From positions 10,782,256-10,846,255 of the forward strand of contig NZ_CP071793.1 of NCBI RefSeq assembly GCF_017498545.1: DNA of 64,000 nt. The letters run 5' to 3'. Source of the stretch: Sulfidibacter corallicola. Lineage in GTDB: Bacteria; Acidobacteriota; Holophagae; Acanthopleuribacterales; Acanthopleuribacteraceae. Both the position numbers and the translations under genes were made by a program. The first letter of the stretch is position 1; every line of letters begins with the position of its first letter. The notes beneath the pieces are model-generated. The model was not told where the DNA came from. It did not search any database and saw only the letters and a program-made list of their open reading frames with translations. Of the stretch, positions 17,516 to 26,179 are shown in pieces.

Positions 17516-18384
17516 TGGTGCCCGCGCAACTGGCAGAAATCCAGAACTCGATGATGCGCTATCTCTTATCCCCTGGCCCACTCGAAGCGAGATTTGATGA
17601 GGGAGGTTCCCCTCTCGAGCTCGAGCTGGCGCGGCAGGTGACGCCCTCGCCGGGTTTGAAGGCTGCGCAACGGCTGGCCATCTATCGAAAGGGGTACCTG
17701 CTGCGGTTGCTGGAAACATTGCGTGAAGATTTCCCCAATCTACGCAGGGCCATGGGAGATCCACTTTTCGATTTCTTTGCCACATCCTATGTCCGTCGAA
17801 ATCCCTCGCGAAATCCCAGTTTGACATCGTTTGGGGCCAACTTCCCGAAGTTTTTGCAGCAAACCCAGGGGCAAGGCCGGGATGAACAGGACGGTCGCGT
17901 GTCCCTGCGGTTCGCGGTGGCCCTGGCGGAGTTCGAGCGTGTCCGAGCCGAGGTCTTGCGGGTTGCCGGAGACATGGACGCGGCATACGGCACGCACACC
18001 GATGCATGGTCCGCGTTGTGCACCGGACCGGCACCCAGGAACAGTCAGATCGTTCCAAACCCGACACTTCGCCTGTTGCAGGTGCCTCCCCGCGTCCTGC
18101 AGTACTTGAACCTGATCCCGGCGGATGACGCGCAGATCGAGAAGGGAATCGAGCGAGGCGTGGCCTTGAGCCGTTCCCAATTTCGACTGACCACGACGCT
18201 CCTCTCAGCCGGGCAATGGGCCCTCCTGCAACTGATCCAACGAGAGCCGGGACTTCCGTGGAGGCAGGCATTGGCGCGTTGTAAGCCCCCGATCGAGCCA
18301 GCCTGGCTCTGGGCTGCCGAGGCACGGGGACTGTGCGCGATGCGGCTGACGGCCAATGGGTTTCAAGTGGGTAACTCATCTTAG
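17515..18384 (+). CDS. DUF2063 (BufC/HvfC-type) MNIO partner protein
   Basis: A 289-residue protein whose ATG overlaps the MNIO stop (TGATG), implying coupled translation. The N-terminal half is a DUF2063 domain: LAEIQNSMMRYLLSP, RLAIYRKGYLLRLLETLRED, FPNLRRAMGDPLFDFFATSY. The C-terminal helical half (SRSQFRLTTTLLSAGQWALL) resembles the winged-helix-like end of BufC. In bufferin and related systems this protein binds the precursor and delivers it to the MNIO enzyme, although old annotations call it a DNA-binding domain. Together with the two genes before it, this completes a minimal MNIO cassette with no transporter in sight. Confidence 0.85.
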   Translation: MVPAQLAEIQNSMMRYLLSPGPLEARFDEGGSPLELELARQVTPSPGLKAAQRLAIYRKGYLLRLLETLREDFPNLRRAMGDPLFDFFATSYVRRNPSRNPSLTSFGANFPKFLQQTQGQGRDEQDGRVSLRFAVALAEFERVRAEVLRVAGDMDAAYGTHTDAWSALCTGPAPRNSQIVPNPTLRLLQVPPRVLQYLNLIPADDAQIEKGIERGVALSRSQFRLTTTLLSAGQWALLQLIQREPGLPWRQALARCKPPIEPAWLWAAEARGLCAMRLTANGFQVGNSS

Positions 18385-18575
18385 CGAACCACTTGGGATT
18401 TCCCGCATTTACAAGAGAGTCGTCGGGCACGGCGACTCTCTCTCGGCATTCGGGGACTCCGAGCACATTTGTTTAAGAGAGCCACGCACCAGCCGGCCAA
18501 CCCAGCTCGATTTCGAGAAAGAAGCGACGCCGCATGGCCGTACCGGCTGCCTGAGCGGCATCGTCGGGCACGGCC

Positions 18576-18631
18576 GGTATGGCACCGCCGGTATGGCACC
18601 GCCGGTATGGCACGGTCGGTATGGCCAGGTA
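18576..18631 (+). repeat. Four tandem copies of a 14-bp repeat
   Basis: GGTATGGCACCGCC is repeated at 14-base spacing (GGTATGGCACCGCC twice, then GGTATGGCACGGTC, then GGTATGGCCAGG). GGTATGGC also occurs in related modules near 62890, so this is a local slippage product of the wider repeat family. Confidence 0.9.
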
Positions 18632-18790
18632 GATGCTACCGCTGGTCGCACATTCCGAAGCCCTGCTTTGATTGGTGCTTCGCTCTTTGGCGTTTCGTAT
18701 TTTCGCAGCCTTGATCGCTTCGAAGTGTCGGCCGGGCCGGCCAACCTACTGCGGTGCCGACTGTCAAAGCATTCGGGAACTCTGGACACG

Positions 18791-18948
18791 GATCACTTCG
18801 GCTAGTTCATCGGGCCGATGAACCTACCTGGCACGACGCATCTTTCGGCATTCGGGAACTCTGGGCACGGATCACTTCGGCTAGTTCATCGGGCCGATGA
18901 ACCTACCTGGCACGACGCATCTTTCGGCATTCGGGAACTCCGGGCAGG
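18791..18948 (+). repeat. Two 79-bp tandem units of the palindromic repeat family
   Basis: Units start at 18791 and 18870 and are nearly identical, each with a hairpin AGTTCATCG/CGATGAACC around GGC, followed by CTACCTGGCACGACGCATC and TTTCGGCATTCGGGAACTC. The flank after the hairpin is the same as in the 143-bp units (CTACCGGGCATGACGAATC...), although the hairpin core differs. Confidence 0.9.
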
Positions 18949-18992
18949 TTTGTTCCATCGAGAGTCGGTGGGGATCCCGCGGTGGCCCGGTC

Positions 18993-19817
18993 CTAGTCAG
19001 TGGCGCTGTGGCGCTGGCGTACGGCTTCGTAGAGTACGGCAGCCGTCGCGGCGCCCACGTTGAGGGAATCCAAGCGGCCGGCCATGGGCAGTTCCACCAG
19101 GAAGTCGCAGCTCTCGACCGTGAGGCGGCGCAGGCCCTTGCCCTCGGCGCCCATCACCAACAGCGAGTTCTCGCGGAAATCCACCTGATACCAGGGACGC
19201 GACCCCTCGCCCGCGGCCGTGCCGATCACCCATAAGCCGCGCTGCTTGGCACTGTCCAAAGTGTGGCGGAGATTGGTCACTTCGATGAGCGGCACCCAGG
19301 CGAACGCACCCTGGGACACCTGGGCCACGGTTTGGTTGAGGTGGATCGCGCGGTGTTTCGGCACGAGCAACCCGTGAACCCCGGCCCCCTCGCAGGTTCT
19401 CAGGATTTGGCCCAGGTTCATGGGGTCCTCGACCTGATCCAGGGCCACCAACAGCGGCGCGACACCCTTGGCCTCGAGGCCGTCCAACAGGTCGTCCAGA
19501 TCGTCCCACTCCGGCAGGCGCACCAGCGCGCCGATCCCCTGGCTCAATTCGCCGTAGGGCGTTTCCTTGCCCTTCAATTCCTCGATCTGGCGCGAATAGG
19601 GACGAATGCGCTCGTAATCCTCGCGGCTGAGCTTGCGGGGATCGATCCACGCCTGAACCACCTTCACGTGCGGCGACGCCAAGCACTCGCGCACACCGTT
19701 CCAACCGGTGATGTAGGCCTCGTTCTTTCCGGGCTGGCGACGAGGACCGCCGAACACGGGTTTGGCGGGCTGGGACGGCCGGGATTTTTGCCATTTGTTG
19801 GCGCGTGAAGACTTCAT
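18993..19817 (-). CDS. rlmB: 23S rRNA (guanosine-2'-O-)-methyltransferase RlmB, TrmH family
   Basis: A 274-residue SPOUT methyltransferase of the TrmH/RlmB family, which uses S-adenosylmethionine to methylate the ribose of a conserved guanosine in the peptidyl-transferase region of 23S rRNA. It has a basic N-terminal leader (MKSSRANKWQKSRPSQPAKP) and the substrate-binding L30e-like domain YITGWNGVRECL. The three knot motifs are DPMNLGQILRTCEGAG, VMGAEGKGLRRL and SLNVGAATAAVLYEAVRQR. All signature residues are present. It stands alone, with repeats downstream. Length is slightly above the E. coli enzyme because of the leader. Confidence 0.9.
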   Translation of the reverse strand: MKSSRANKWQKSRPSQPAKPVFGGPRRQPGKNEAYITGWNGVRECLASPHVKVVQAWIDPRKLSREDYERIRPYSRQIEELKGKETPYGELSQGIGALVRLPEWDDLDDLLDGLEAKGVAPLLVALDQVEDPMNLGQILRTCEGAGVHGLLVPKHRAIHLNQTVAQVSQGAFAWVPLIEVTNLRHTLDSAKQRGLWVIGTAAGEGSRPWYQVDFRENSLLVMGAEGKGLRRLTVESCDFLVELPMAGRLDSLNVGAATAAVLYEAVRQRHSATD

Positions 19818-20031
19818 GGAACCTGCCTGATCGGAAGATGGACCGCGGCGCGCGCGGTGGACATCATCTTACTCGCAAGCGAACGATTCGTGCGCAAGAG
19901 ATTTCGGGAAATGTCGATTCGATGAGCCGGCCGCTAAAACCTGAATGGCGCGAATCGGTTTCATGAGATCATGAAGCGAGCATCGGTAAAACCTTGCGCA
20001 ACGTCATAAAATTGCTAAGGAAACCAGGAAC
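19818..20031. other. Spacer upstream of rlmB
   Basis: 214 bases without a gene; expected to hold the rlmB promoter. No clear boxes are visible. Confidence 0.3.
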
Positions 20032-20192
20032 ATGCTTGCTCATGAGGACCTCACCGGAAAAATCAAGCGCTTGAGCCGGTTCATTTTGCCCAAGTCAGGT
20101 CTTACCTCAAGGCTGCCGGTTTGAATCACGGACTGCTGCTCAACTTTGCCACTGCAAAACTCAACATCAAGAGGGTCATTCACACCCAATGA
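20032..20192 (+). pseudogene. Collapsed GxxExxY (PDDEXK_3, PF13366) gene remnant
   Basis: The start ATG 20032 reads MLAHEDLTGKI, the usual N-terminus of GxxExxY-family proteins. Beginning near 20064 in a different frame comes QALEPVHFAQVRSYLKAAGL, then NHGLLLNFATAKLNIKRVIH and a stop at 20190-20192, the usual C-terminus. The roughly 60-70 residues that normally separate these ends, including the GxxExxY motif, are missing and the frame has shifted. It is therefore a dead gene produced by an internal deletion. Confidence 0.8.
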
Positions 20193-20286
20193 CCTTTGAG
20201 GCTTCCTGCCTTCATGCCTTCCTTATTTTTTTACGACACGATTCCCTTAGCGCGACAAGCCGGTTAAAAGCACCGGGGTTGGGGTT

Positions 20287-21888
20287 TCATTGGCCCGAGC
20301 TCTCGTCGCGCGGGGCCACGGTGATGATGCCCGCGTTGCGATCCAGCGGCGAACGACGGTTCTCGCGATCCGGCCGTTCCGGCAAGTTGATGCGCGGCAC
20401 CTGCAAGATGGTCCGGCTGCTGGCGCGTTCGCCGAACTCCAAACGACCGTAGACATCCAACTGGTCCTTGCTGCGCAAGGCCGAGGTGCCGTTGAGGAAC
20501 AGGTTGTCCAGCCGCAGGTTGCCGCGAAGGTGGGCCCCGACGGGAATCGCCGGCAATCTGCGATTCAACAAAATACGATCGTGGCTGTTGTCGACGATGA
20601 GCGCCTCGACGGAGTACCCGTCGAATTCGATGACCAGGAACAACCCGGCCAGGCCCGGCGACAATCCACCGCCCACTTCGAGCACCTCGTCGCGGTTCTC
20701 GTCGGCAATGGTCATCTGAATCTCGCCAAGCGAAACGAGCGGGGTCTCACCGGGATTGGTGACCGAGCCGCCCTCCGGACCGTGAATGTGCAGATCGCCG
20801 AAGCGCTGATGGTAACCCTTGGTGAAGATGGTGCCGGCACCGCTGTATTGGGTCTGCTTGGGGTTCAAAACGTTGTGCGAATCCTCTTCGGGCAAGGGAT
20901 CGTCGTTCGAGGCCGGGGCCACCGCGACACCCGACCCGTAGGCGTGCATCGCACCGCTCCACTGGTTCCAGGTGTGGTAGTGTACCGCGATGCGGCCGCC
21001 GCCCTGTCCCTCGCGCGCGGCAAGCCCACGGGCGCTGACGTCGAGCAGGCCCGTGCCGATGAGGGTCTCGACCGTCAACCAAATGGCGCCGTTGCTGGGT
21101 ACGTGGTCATCGTCGGTCGAGGCGTAGAGATGCCCGTTCAGCGTGAGATACCGGATCTCCATGCGCAGCGCCTTGCGGCCCCCGCCCGCGATGTAGGGGA
21201 AGGCATAGGATCCGTGGGTGGGATTGGTCATGAGTTGACCGTCCTGATCGATGAGCAACCCGGCGCCACCATAACTGCCGGGCATGGCGGGATCCTCCCA
21301 GAGGATACCCAAAGGCCATTGCAACGCACTCTGGGTGGTGCCGCCCTCGATGAAGCCGCCCTCTTCGACGAGGACCGTGGTGGCCTTCAGGTGATCGGTC
21401 GCCACGCTGCAACCGGCGCCGATCTCGATGCGGTCGGCCGTCATGGTCGGCACGATGCCGTCGCCGCGCTGAAGGATTTCGAGCCGTGCGCCATCGCGCA
21501 GGATCAGTGTTCGAAAATGGCCGAAACCGTGGATGACCATGCGGGTGCCGGTCAGCACCACGCGGCCCTCCGGCGCCTTGTCGAGCTGGATGAGGCCTCC
21601 GCTGAAATATTCACCACCCGGGGTCAGAACCCGTAAGGAACGGACGTCGTCGACCGTCTGAGCCACCATACCGGCCATCATCATGTGGGCGGCGAGAGGT
21701 AGCGGCGATTCGGCCGCACACACCGGCACCGAACCGGTCGGGGTGGGACCGTACGATTGCGACACGGCTTCGGAGGAAAAGGCCAGGGTCGCCAAACATA
21801 ACAAGGAGGGCAGGACAGACAAGGCGTAGACTCCCCAAAAAATGTGAGAACGTGAAGTTTGCGCCGTAAACCAAGAAGCATCGATCAT
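20287..21888 (-). CDS. Large secreted beta-rich protein of unknown function
   Basis: A 533-residue protein. A hydrophobic segment at about residues 15-40 (IFWGVYALSVLPSLLCLATL) looks like a signal or anchor. The rest is rich in short glycine-rich beta stretches, as in right-handed beta-helix or adhesin-like proteins: LTGTRMVIHGFGHFRTLILR, SYGGAGLLIDQDGQLMTNP, LLDVSARGLAAREGQGGGRI, YSGAGTIFTKGY. These patterns recur in extracellular proteins that I have seen annotated only as hypothetical. No catalytic motif is recognised. It is monocistronic; pepA starts its own unit upstream. Confidence 0.65.
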   Translation of the reverse strand: MIDASWFTAQTSRSHIFWGVYALSVLPSLLCLATLAFSSEAVSQSYGPTPTGSVPVCAAESPLPLAAHMMMAGMVAQTVDDVRSLRVLTPGGEYFSGGLIQLDKAPEGRVVLTGTRMVIHGFGHFRTLILRDGARLEILQRGDGIVPTMTADRIEIGAGCSVATDHLKATTVLVEEGGFIEGGTTQSALQWPLGILWEDPAMPGSYGGAGLLIDQDGQLMTNPTHGSYAFPYIAGGGRKALRMEIRYLTLNGHLYASTDDDHVPSNGAIWLTVETLIGTGLLDVSARGLAAREGQGGGRIAVHYHTWNQWSGAMHAYGSGVAVAPASNDDPLPEEDSHNVLNPKQTQYSGAGTIFTKGYHQRFGDLHIHGPEGGSVTNPGETPLVSLGEIQMTIADENRDEVLEVGGGLSPGLAGLFLVIEFDGYSVEALIVDNSHDRILLNRRLPAIPVGAHLRGNLRLDNLFLNGTSALRSKDQLDVYGRLEFGERASSRTILQVPRINLPERPDRENRRSPLDRNAGIITVAPRDESSGQ

Positions 21889-22028
21889 GTGCTTCTATTA
21901 TTTGTCAAACAGACCCGCCATGCAAGCCGCGCGTTTGGTTTTCCCGAAGGCGGAACCACCTTCGGGACGGCGCGAACCGGAAAAGGCCCCCGGCTCGCGC
22001 TTCGTCCGGCAATGATCGCCGCGGTTGG

Positions 22029-23489
22029 TTATGCCATTTTGGTGAGCGCCAGATAACCGGCACGAACACCGATTCCGGTGCCGCCGCCCGGATGAACTTC
22101 GTCACCCTTCTCGAAAATGCTGCAGGCGATGTCGCAATGAGCCCATTGGTAGTCGCCGGCGAAACGCTGCAGGAACAGGCCCGCCGTAATGGTACCGCCC
22201 CAACGACTCTTGCTGATGTTGGAGATGTCGGCCACATCGCTCTTGAGCATTTCCTTGTATTCCTCGACCAGGGGCAATTCCCAGAAGAGTTCGTGCGAAT
22301 CGCGACCGCCTTCCAGGATCGCGTCGATCAGCGGCTGGTGGTTGCCCATGACGCCGCAGACCTTGGGACCCAGGGCGACCAGGCAGGCACCGGTCAAGGT
22401 GGCGAAATCGATCACGTAGTCCGGCTTGTAATTGCCGGCGTAGGTCAAGGCATCGGCGAGGATCAGGCGACCTTCGGCATCGGTGTTGTTGATCTCGATC
22501 GTGACGCCGGACAGCGAAGTGACCACGTCGCTGGGACGGGTGGCGCGACTGCCGGGCATGTTCTCGACCGAGGGAACCAGACCCACCACGCGGTGCGGGA
22601 AACCCAGATCCTTGAGCACGGACATAATGCCGAACACGGTGGCGCCACCGCCCATGTCGCCCTTCATTTCCGCCATGCTGTTGGCGGGTTTCAGGGAAAG
22701 CCCGCCGGAATCGAAGGTCACGGCCTTGCCGACCAGCGCGAAGGTCTTGTCGGAGCCGCTCTCGGGCTGGTAATCCATGATGATCAGCTTGCCGGGCTGG
22801 TCGCTGCCCTGGGACACGGAGAGCAGGGAGCCCATGCCCAGGTCACGCATCTCGTCCTCTTCGAGGATGGTGGTCTTGAAGCCGGCCGTCTGGGACCATT
22901 CCATGGCCAAATCGGCCAGGCGCGTGGGGGTCAACAGGTTGGCGGGCATTTGCTCCAGGTCGCGGGCGCGGTTGGTGCCGCGACACAGCGCATGCACGCG
23001 ATCCACCCGATCGCCCAAATCGTCCGAGACATGGACGGTCAGTGATTCCAGTTGCTTGGGAAGCTTGTCTTTTTCCGATTTCAATTCGGTGTACTGGTAA
23101 CTGCCCAGGAACAGGCCTTCCAGTGCGGCGGTGGTCTGCACCTCGTCGAGGCCGTCCAGGCTGATCACCAGTTCGGTGTGGCCCATGCCGCGCAGGGCTT
23201 TCCAGCCGGCGGCGGTGGCCCGACGGATATCGTTGTGTTTCTCGGCCTTCTCGCCGACGTTGAAGAACAACACACGACCGACGGCGAGACCGGCGGGTTT
23301 GACGGCGTAGTACTTGCCGCCAAAGGATTTACCGAACTCTTCGGATTCGACCAAAGGCGCTACGATTTCCGCGAGCGGACCCTGGACCGACTCGGGTACA
23401 TTTAATAAGGTACCGTCCTTCTTCGCCAGGACCAGCAAACAGCGGCCTTCCAGGGTATTCAGGTCAGCAGATGTAACCTCAACCTTCAT
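22029..23489 (-). CDS. pepA: Leucyl aminopeptidase (M17 family)
   Basis: A 486-residue cytosolic metallo-aminopeptidase that removes N-terminal residues, preferably leucine, using two metal ions. The start is ATG 23489 (MKVEVTSADLNTLEG), with GGAG eight bases upstream. The C-terminal catalytic domain contains ALVGKAVTFDSGGLSLKPAN (metal-ligand Lys and Asp), MKGDMGGGATVF and the M17 signature NNTDAEGRLILADAL with catalytic Arg. Later, CSIFEKGDEVHPGGGTGIG matches the family end. The usual VGKGITFD reads VGKAVTFD here, a conservative change. Length fits the family. Single gene. Confidence 0.92.
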   Translation of the reverse strand: MKVEVTSADLNTLEGRCLLVLAKKDGTLLNVPESVQGPLAEIVAPLVESEEFGKSFGGKYYAVKPAGLAVGRVLFFNVGEKAEKHNDIRRATAAGWKALRGMGHTELVISLDGLDEVQTTAALEGLFLGSYQYTELKSEKDKLPKQLESLTVHVSDDLGDRVDRVHALCRGTNRARDLEQMPANLLTPTRLADLAMEWSQTAGFKTTILEEDEMRDLGMGSLLSVSQGSDQPGKLIIMDYQPESGSDKTFALVGKAVTFDSGGLSLKPANSMAEMKGDMGGGATVFGIMSVLKDLGFPHRVVGLVPSVENMPGSRATRPSDVVTSLSGVTIEINNTDAEGRLILADALTYAGNYKPDYVIDFATLTGACLVALGPKVCGVMGNHQPLIDAILEGGRDSHELFWELPLVEEYKEMLKSDVADISNISKSRWGGTITAGLFLQRFAGDYQWAHCDIACSIFEKGDEVHPGGGTGIGVRAGYLALTKMA

Positions 23490-23646
23490 CTTCGCTCCTT
23501 CTCCAATTGGATTGTTGTGAGGGTGTTTTGCATGGGCCACATCATAGCCCAACCCCGAACCGGGGGCAACGCTCGCCCGAGCCATCCCGGTCCCGGAACT
23601 TTCATTTAGATCCAAATGGCGACCCCACGGAATCCCGACGCTGATC

Positions 23647-23652
23647 TATAAT
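23647..23652 (+). promoter_or_regulatory. Likely -10 box (TATAAT) of the malate dehydrogenase promoter
   Basis: A perfect TATAAT lies 130 bases before the mdh start in the divergent pepA-mdh space. No good TTGACA is visible 16-18 bases upstream, so the promoter may be of extended or factor-assisted type. Confidence 0.45.
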
Positions 23653-23783
23653 AGGCGCGTTTGACAATCGGTATGCTCCATCGTCACGCTCGGGTGACGC
23701 GTTCCGCTCCGAGGCCCCTCCTCCGAATCGCGCGCCGGCGATGGCCAAATCGACCATTGAGATTAACAATTACAGGAGTCATC

Positions 23784-24764
23784 ATGTCCAATACGGTAAA
23801 AGTTGCGGTCACCGGCGCTGGTGGTCAGATCGGCTACAGCCTGGTGTTTCGCATCGCATCCGGTGAGCTTTTCGGCCCGGATACCAAGGTGGTTCTCAGT
23901 CTGTTGGAAATTCCCCAGGCCGTCAAAGCGCTCGAAGGCCTCGCCATGGAGCTGCAAGACTGCGCCTTCGAAACCCTGGCCGGAATCGAAATCAATTCCG
24001 ACGCACAGGCGGGCTTCGACGGCGTGAACTGGGCGATCCTGGTCGGCGCCAAGCCCCGTGGGCCCGGCATGGAACGCAAGGACTTGATCAGCGAGAACGG
24101 ACCGATCTTTACCGGCCAAGGCAAAGCCCTGCAGCGCGGCGCCGCGGACATGCGCTGTGTCGTCGTAGGCAACCCCTGCAACACCAATGCGCTCATCGCG
24201 GCTAAAAACGCCGGCGACGTGCCCTTCAACCGCTTCAGCGCCATGACCATGCTCGACGAAAACCGGGCTCGCTACCAGTTGGCCGCCAAGGCCGGCGTGG
24301 ACATCAGCCAGGTTCGCAACATGACCATCTGGGGCAACCACTCCGCCACGCAATACCCCGACTTCTTCAACGCCACCATCGGCGGCAAGAAGGCGACCGA
24401 CGTGATCACCGACCACGAATGGTTGCAGGGCGAATTCATCACCACCGTCCAGAAGCGCGGTGCGGCGATCATCTCGGCCCGCGGCAAGTCTTCGGCGGCC
24501 TCCGCGGCCAACGCGGCGCTCGACCACGTCAAGAACTTCACGCGCCCCACCGAAGACGGCAACTGGTTCAGCGCGGCCGTGCCCAGCGACGGTTCCTACG
24601 GCGTGGAAGAAGGCCTGATCTTCAGCTTCCCGCTGCGCACCAAGGAAGACGGTTCCTACGAAATCGTTCAGGGCCTGGCCCACAACGACTTCGCCCAGGA
24701 AAAACTTGCCAAGACGCAAGAGGAACTCAAGCAGGAGCGCGAAGTCGTCAAGGATCTTCTCTGA
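23784..24764 (+). CDS. mdh: Malate dehydrogenase, NAD-dependent
   Basis: A 326-residue enzyme interconverting malate and oxaloacetate in the TCA cycle. The start is ATG 23784 (MSNTVKVAVTGAGGQIGYSL), with CAGGAG eight bases upstream. The Rossmann loop is VTGAGGQIGY; LVGAKPRGPGMERKDLI carries the mobile-loop arginines, NPCNTNA follows, and ENRARYQLAAKAG supplies the substrate Arg. Catalytic His lies in IWGNHSATQYPD. This is the approximately 330-residue cytosolic-like MDH type seen in many Proteobacteria and Acidobacteriota. A strong terminator follows within 70 bases, so it is transcribed alone. Confidence 0.95.
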   Translation: MSNTVKVAVTGAGGQIGYSLVFRIASGELFGPDTKVVLSLLEIPQAVKALEGLAMELQDCAFETLAGIEINSDAQAGFDGVNWAILVGAKPRGPGMERKDLISENGPIFTGQGKALQRGAADMRCVVVGNPCNTNALIAAKNAGDVPFNRFSAMTMLDENRARYQLAAKAGVDISQVRNMTIWGNHSATQYPDFFNATIGGKKATDVITDHEWLQGEFITTVQKRGAAIISARGKSSAASAANAALDHVKNFTRPTEDGNWFSAAVPSDGSYGVEEGLIFSFPLRTKEDGSYEIVQGLAHNDFAQEKLAKTQEELKQEREVVKDLL

Positions 24765-24803
24765 GATTCGGATCGATCGCGACCCTTTGAATCGAAAAAC
24801 GAG

Positions 24804-24830
24804 ACGCGCCGGGAATCTCCGGCGCGTTTT
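24804..24830 (+). terminator. Rho-independent terminator after mdh
   Basis: The hairpin ACGCGCCGG-GAATCT-CCGGCGCGT is followed by TTT. It lies 40 bases past the mdh stop and just before the ribosome site of the next gene. Confidence 0.85.
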
Positions 24831-24854
24831 GTGCCTCGAGGCCAAAGAGGAAAC

Positions 24855-25487
24855 ATGCAGGACCAGCTCGAACTCGACCGATTCATTCGCGACCTGACGA
24901 ACGAACCCTTGGACCTGGACGCGGACCGCCGCGCCAAGTTAACCGACCTCGCCGCCTACCTGCGCGGGAACATCGCCGCCGCCCGGCCGACGGTGCTGGT
25001 CTTCATTTGCACCCACAACTCGCGGCGAAGCCAAATGGCGCAAGTATGGGCCCAAATCGCGGCTTCCCACTTCGGCATCCCCCAATTGACGGCCCATTCG
25101 GGCGGGACCGAGGTCACGGCCTTCCACCCCAACGCCGTCGCCGCTTTGCGTTCGCTGGGCGTCGCCATCGAACGCACGACGGATTCGGAAAACCCGCGCT
25201 ACGCGGTGACCATTCCGGGGCGTGCCCATGACCTGACGCTCTTCTCCAAGCGATTCGACGCCGACACCAACCCCCGCGAAGGCTTTTGCGCAGTGATGAC
25301 CTGCACCCAGGCCGACGAATCCTGCCCGTTCGTGGCCGGCGCCGAGACGCGCATTGCCTTGGAATACCAGGACCCCAAGGTTTCGGACGGCACCCCGGAA
25401 GCACTGGCGACCTACCGCGCCTGTAGTCGCCGCATCGCACGCGAGCTTTTCTTCGCGTTCCGCCAGGCCACAGCGCAGCCCCGCTAA
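24855..25487 (+). CDS. Low-molecular-weight phosphatase-like / arsenate reductase-like protein
   Basis: A 210-residue protein starting at ATG 24855 (MQDQLELDRFIRDL) with AAGAGG upstream. VLVFICTHNSRRSQMAQVWA at about 53-72 is the C(x)5R phosphate-binding loop of LMW protein tyrosine phosphatases and thioredoxin-coupled arsenate reductases, and AHSGGTEVTAFHPNAVAALR is the expected second segment. Later cysteines (CAVMTCTQADESCPF) could serve in a redox relay as in ArsC. The helical N-terminal ~45 residues are an extra. No ars operon genes flank it, so arsenic detoxification is uncertain and dephosphorylation is equally possible. Confidence 0.75.
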   Translation: MQDQLELDRFIRDLTNEPLDLDADRRAKLTDLAAYLRGNIAAARPTVLVFICTHNSRRSQMAQVWAQIAASHFGIPQLTAHSGGTEVTAFHPNAVAALRSLGVAIERTTDSENPRYAVTIPGRAHDLTLFSKRFDADTNPREGFCAVMTCTQADESCPFVAGAETRIALEYQDPKVSDGTPEALATYRACSRRIARELFFAFRQATAQPR

Positions 25488-25975
25488 AAGCGACCCGGGT
25501 GGTGGGCGTTCCTTTCGTGCTGCGAGCCTAGATCTTTCTGAGCCACCGGCAAACCGACCACTGGGTTTCAGGTCAGAAACTGATCGAAGCGAGTCAGGCC
25601 GTTGAGCCCGCATGCGCGTAAGAGAGATAAAGCCTGTAGGTGGAGCAGCTTGCTCCACCAATCGAAGCGACCTAGAATGGATCAAAACCGATCATGGAGA
25701 GATCTAGAGGCCCGACTTTTCTGCTTCGCTCTTTTACCACTTGATCCTGCGAAGCCTGGGCTGCTTCGAAGTGTCGGGCCAGCGGCCTTACCGGCCCTGC
25801 CCAACCTCCTTCAGTGCCGACCCTCGAAGCATGCGGGAACTCCTCACATGAGTCCCTTCGAAAGGTACATCCAGCGGATGTACCTACTGGGCACGACGAA
25901 TCTCTTGGCATCCGGAGACTCCAAGCGGGTAAGTTTCAAGAGGGAGTCGCTGTCTCGACCGACGGTCGCATTCGG
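25488..25975. repeat. Mosaic of intergenic palindromic repeats between convergent genes
   Basis: Modules shared with the 62.8-63.2 kb spacer occur in the same order: GCGTAAGAGAGATAAAGCCT, a GGTGGAGCAGCTTGCTCCACC palindrome region, CCAATCGAAGCGA, and AGGCCCGACTTTTCTGCTTC with GCTCTTTTACC. A core hairpin at 25864-25884 has arms GGTACATCC/GGATGTACC, identical to that of the 143-bp array 13 kb away, and is followed by the shared flank CTACTGGGCACGACGAATC. No gene is supported. Confidence 0.8.
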
Positions 25976-26179
25976 TCACTCGTTCCAGGTGAGATAGGGA
26001 TTGCAGTGCAGGTTGAGGCCCATGAAGTTGTGTCGTTGCCTGATGAGGTCGTAGATTCGGGCGATGCGACCGCAATCGCTGTGTTTGGCATGTTCCAGGT
26101 AGAGGTTCAACATGTCGAATTTGGGGAGATACGATTGTCTGGCTGCTCTGGCGAAGACCGCCAGTTGGTGTGGGTTCAT
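25976..26179 (-). CDS. Small hypothetical protein
   Basis: A 67-residue frame starting at ATG 26179 (MNPHQLAVFARAARQSYLPK), with GGAGG eight bases upstream; an ATG five codons earlier overlaps that site. The product, FDMLNLYLEHAKHSDCGRIA followed by RIYDLIRQRHNFMGLN, looks like a compact helical protein with reasonable codon use. I do not recognise it. It lies isolated between repeats and the GNAT gene, so it could also be the tail of a lost gene. Confidence 0.45.
   Translation of the reverse strand: MNPHQLAVFARAARQSYLPKFDMLNLYLEHAKHSDCGRIARIYDLIRQRHNFMGLNLHCNPYLTWNE

Larger units (their letters stand above)
18385..18992. repeat. Mosaic of intergenic palindromic repeats between convergent genes
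   Basis: The gap between the DUF2063 and rlmB genes, which converge, is filled with repeat modules. They include a TCGATTTCGAGAAAGAAGC block near 18510, the 14-bp array at 18576-18631, and a GATCGCTTCGAAGTGTCGG-type hairpin block near 18715-18750. Two 79-bp units at 18791-18948 follow. The same modules recur at 25.6-25.9 kb and 62.8-63.2 kb. No gene is supported here. Confidence 0.8.

Noticed and set aside
21948..21976. TCCCGAAGG/CCTTCGGGA hairpin considered as the pepA terminator
   Set aside because: On the minus strand it is followed by A residues, not T; the T-run lies on the wrong side for either transcript.
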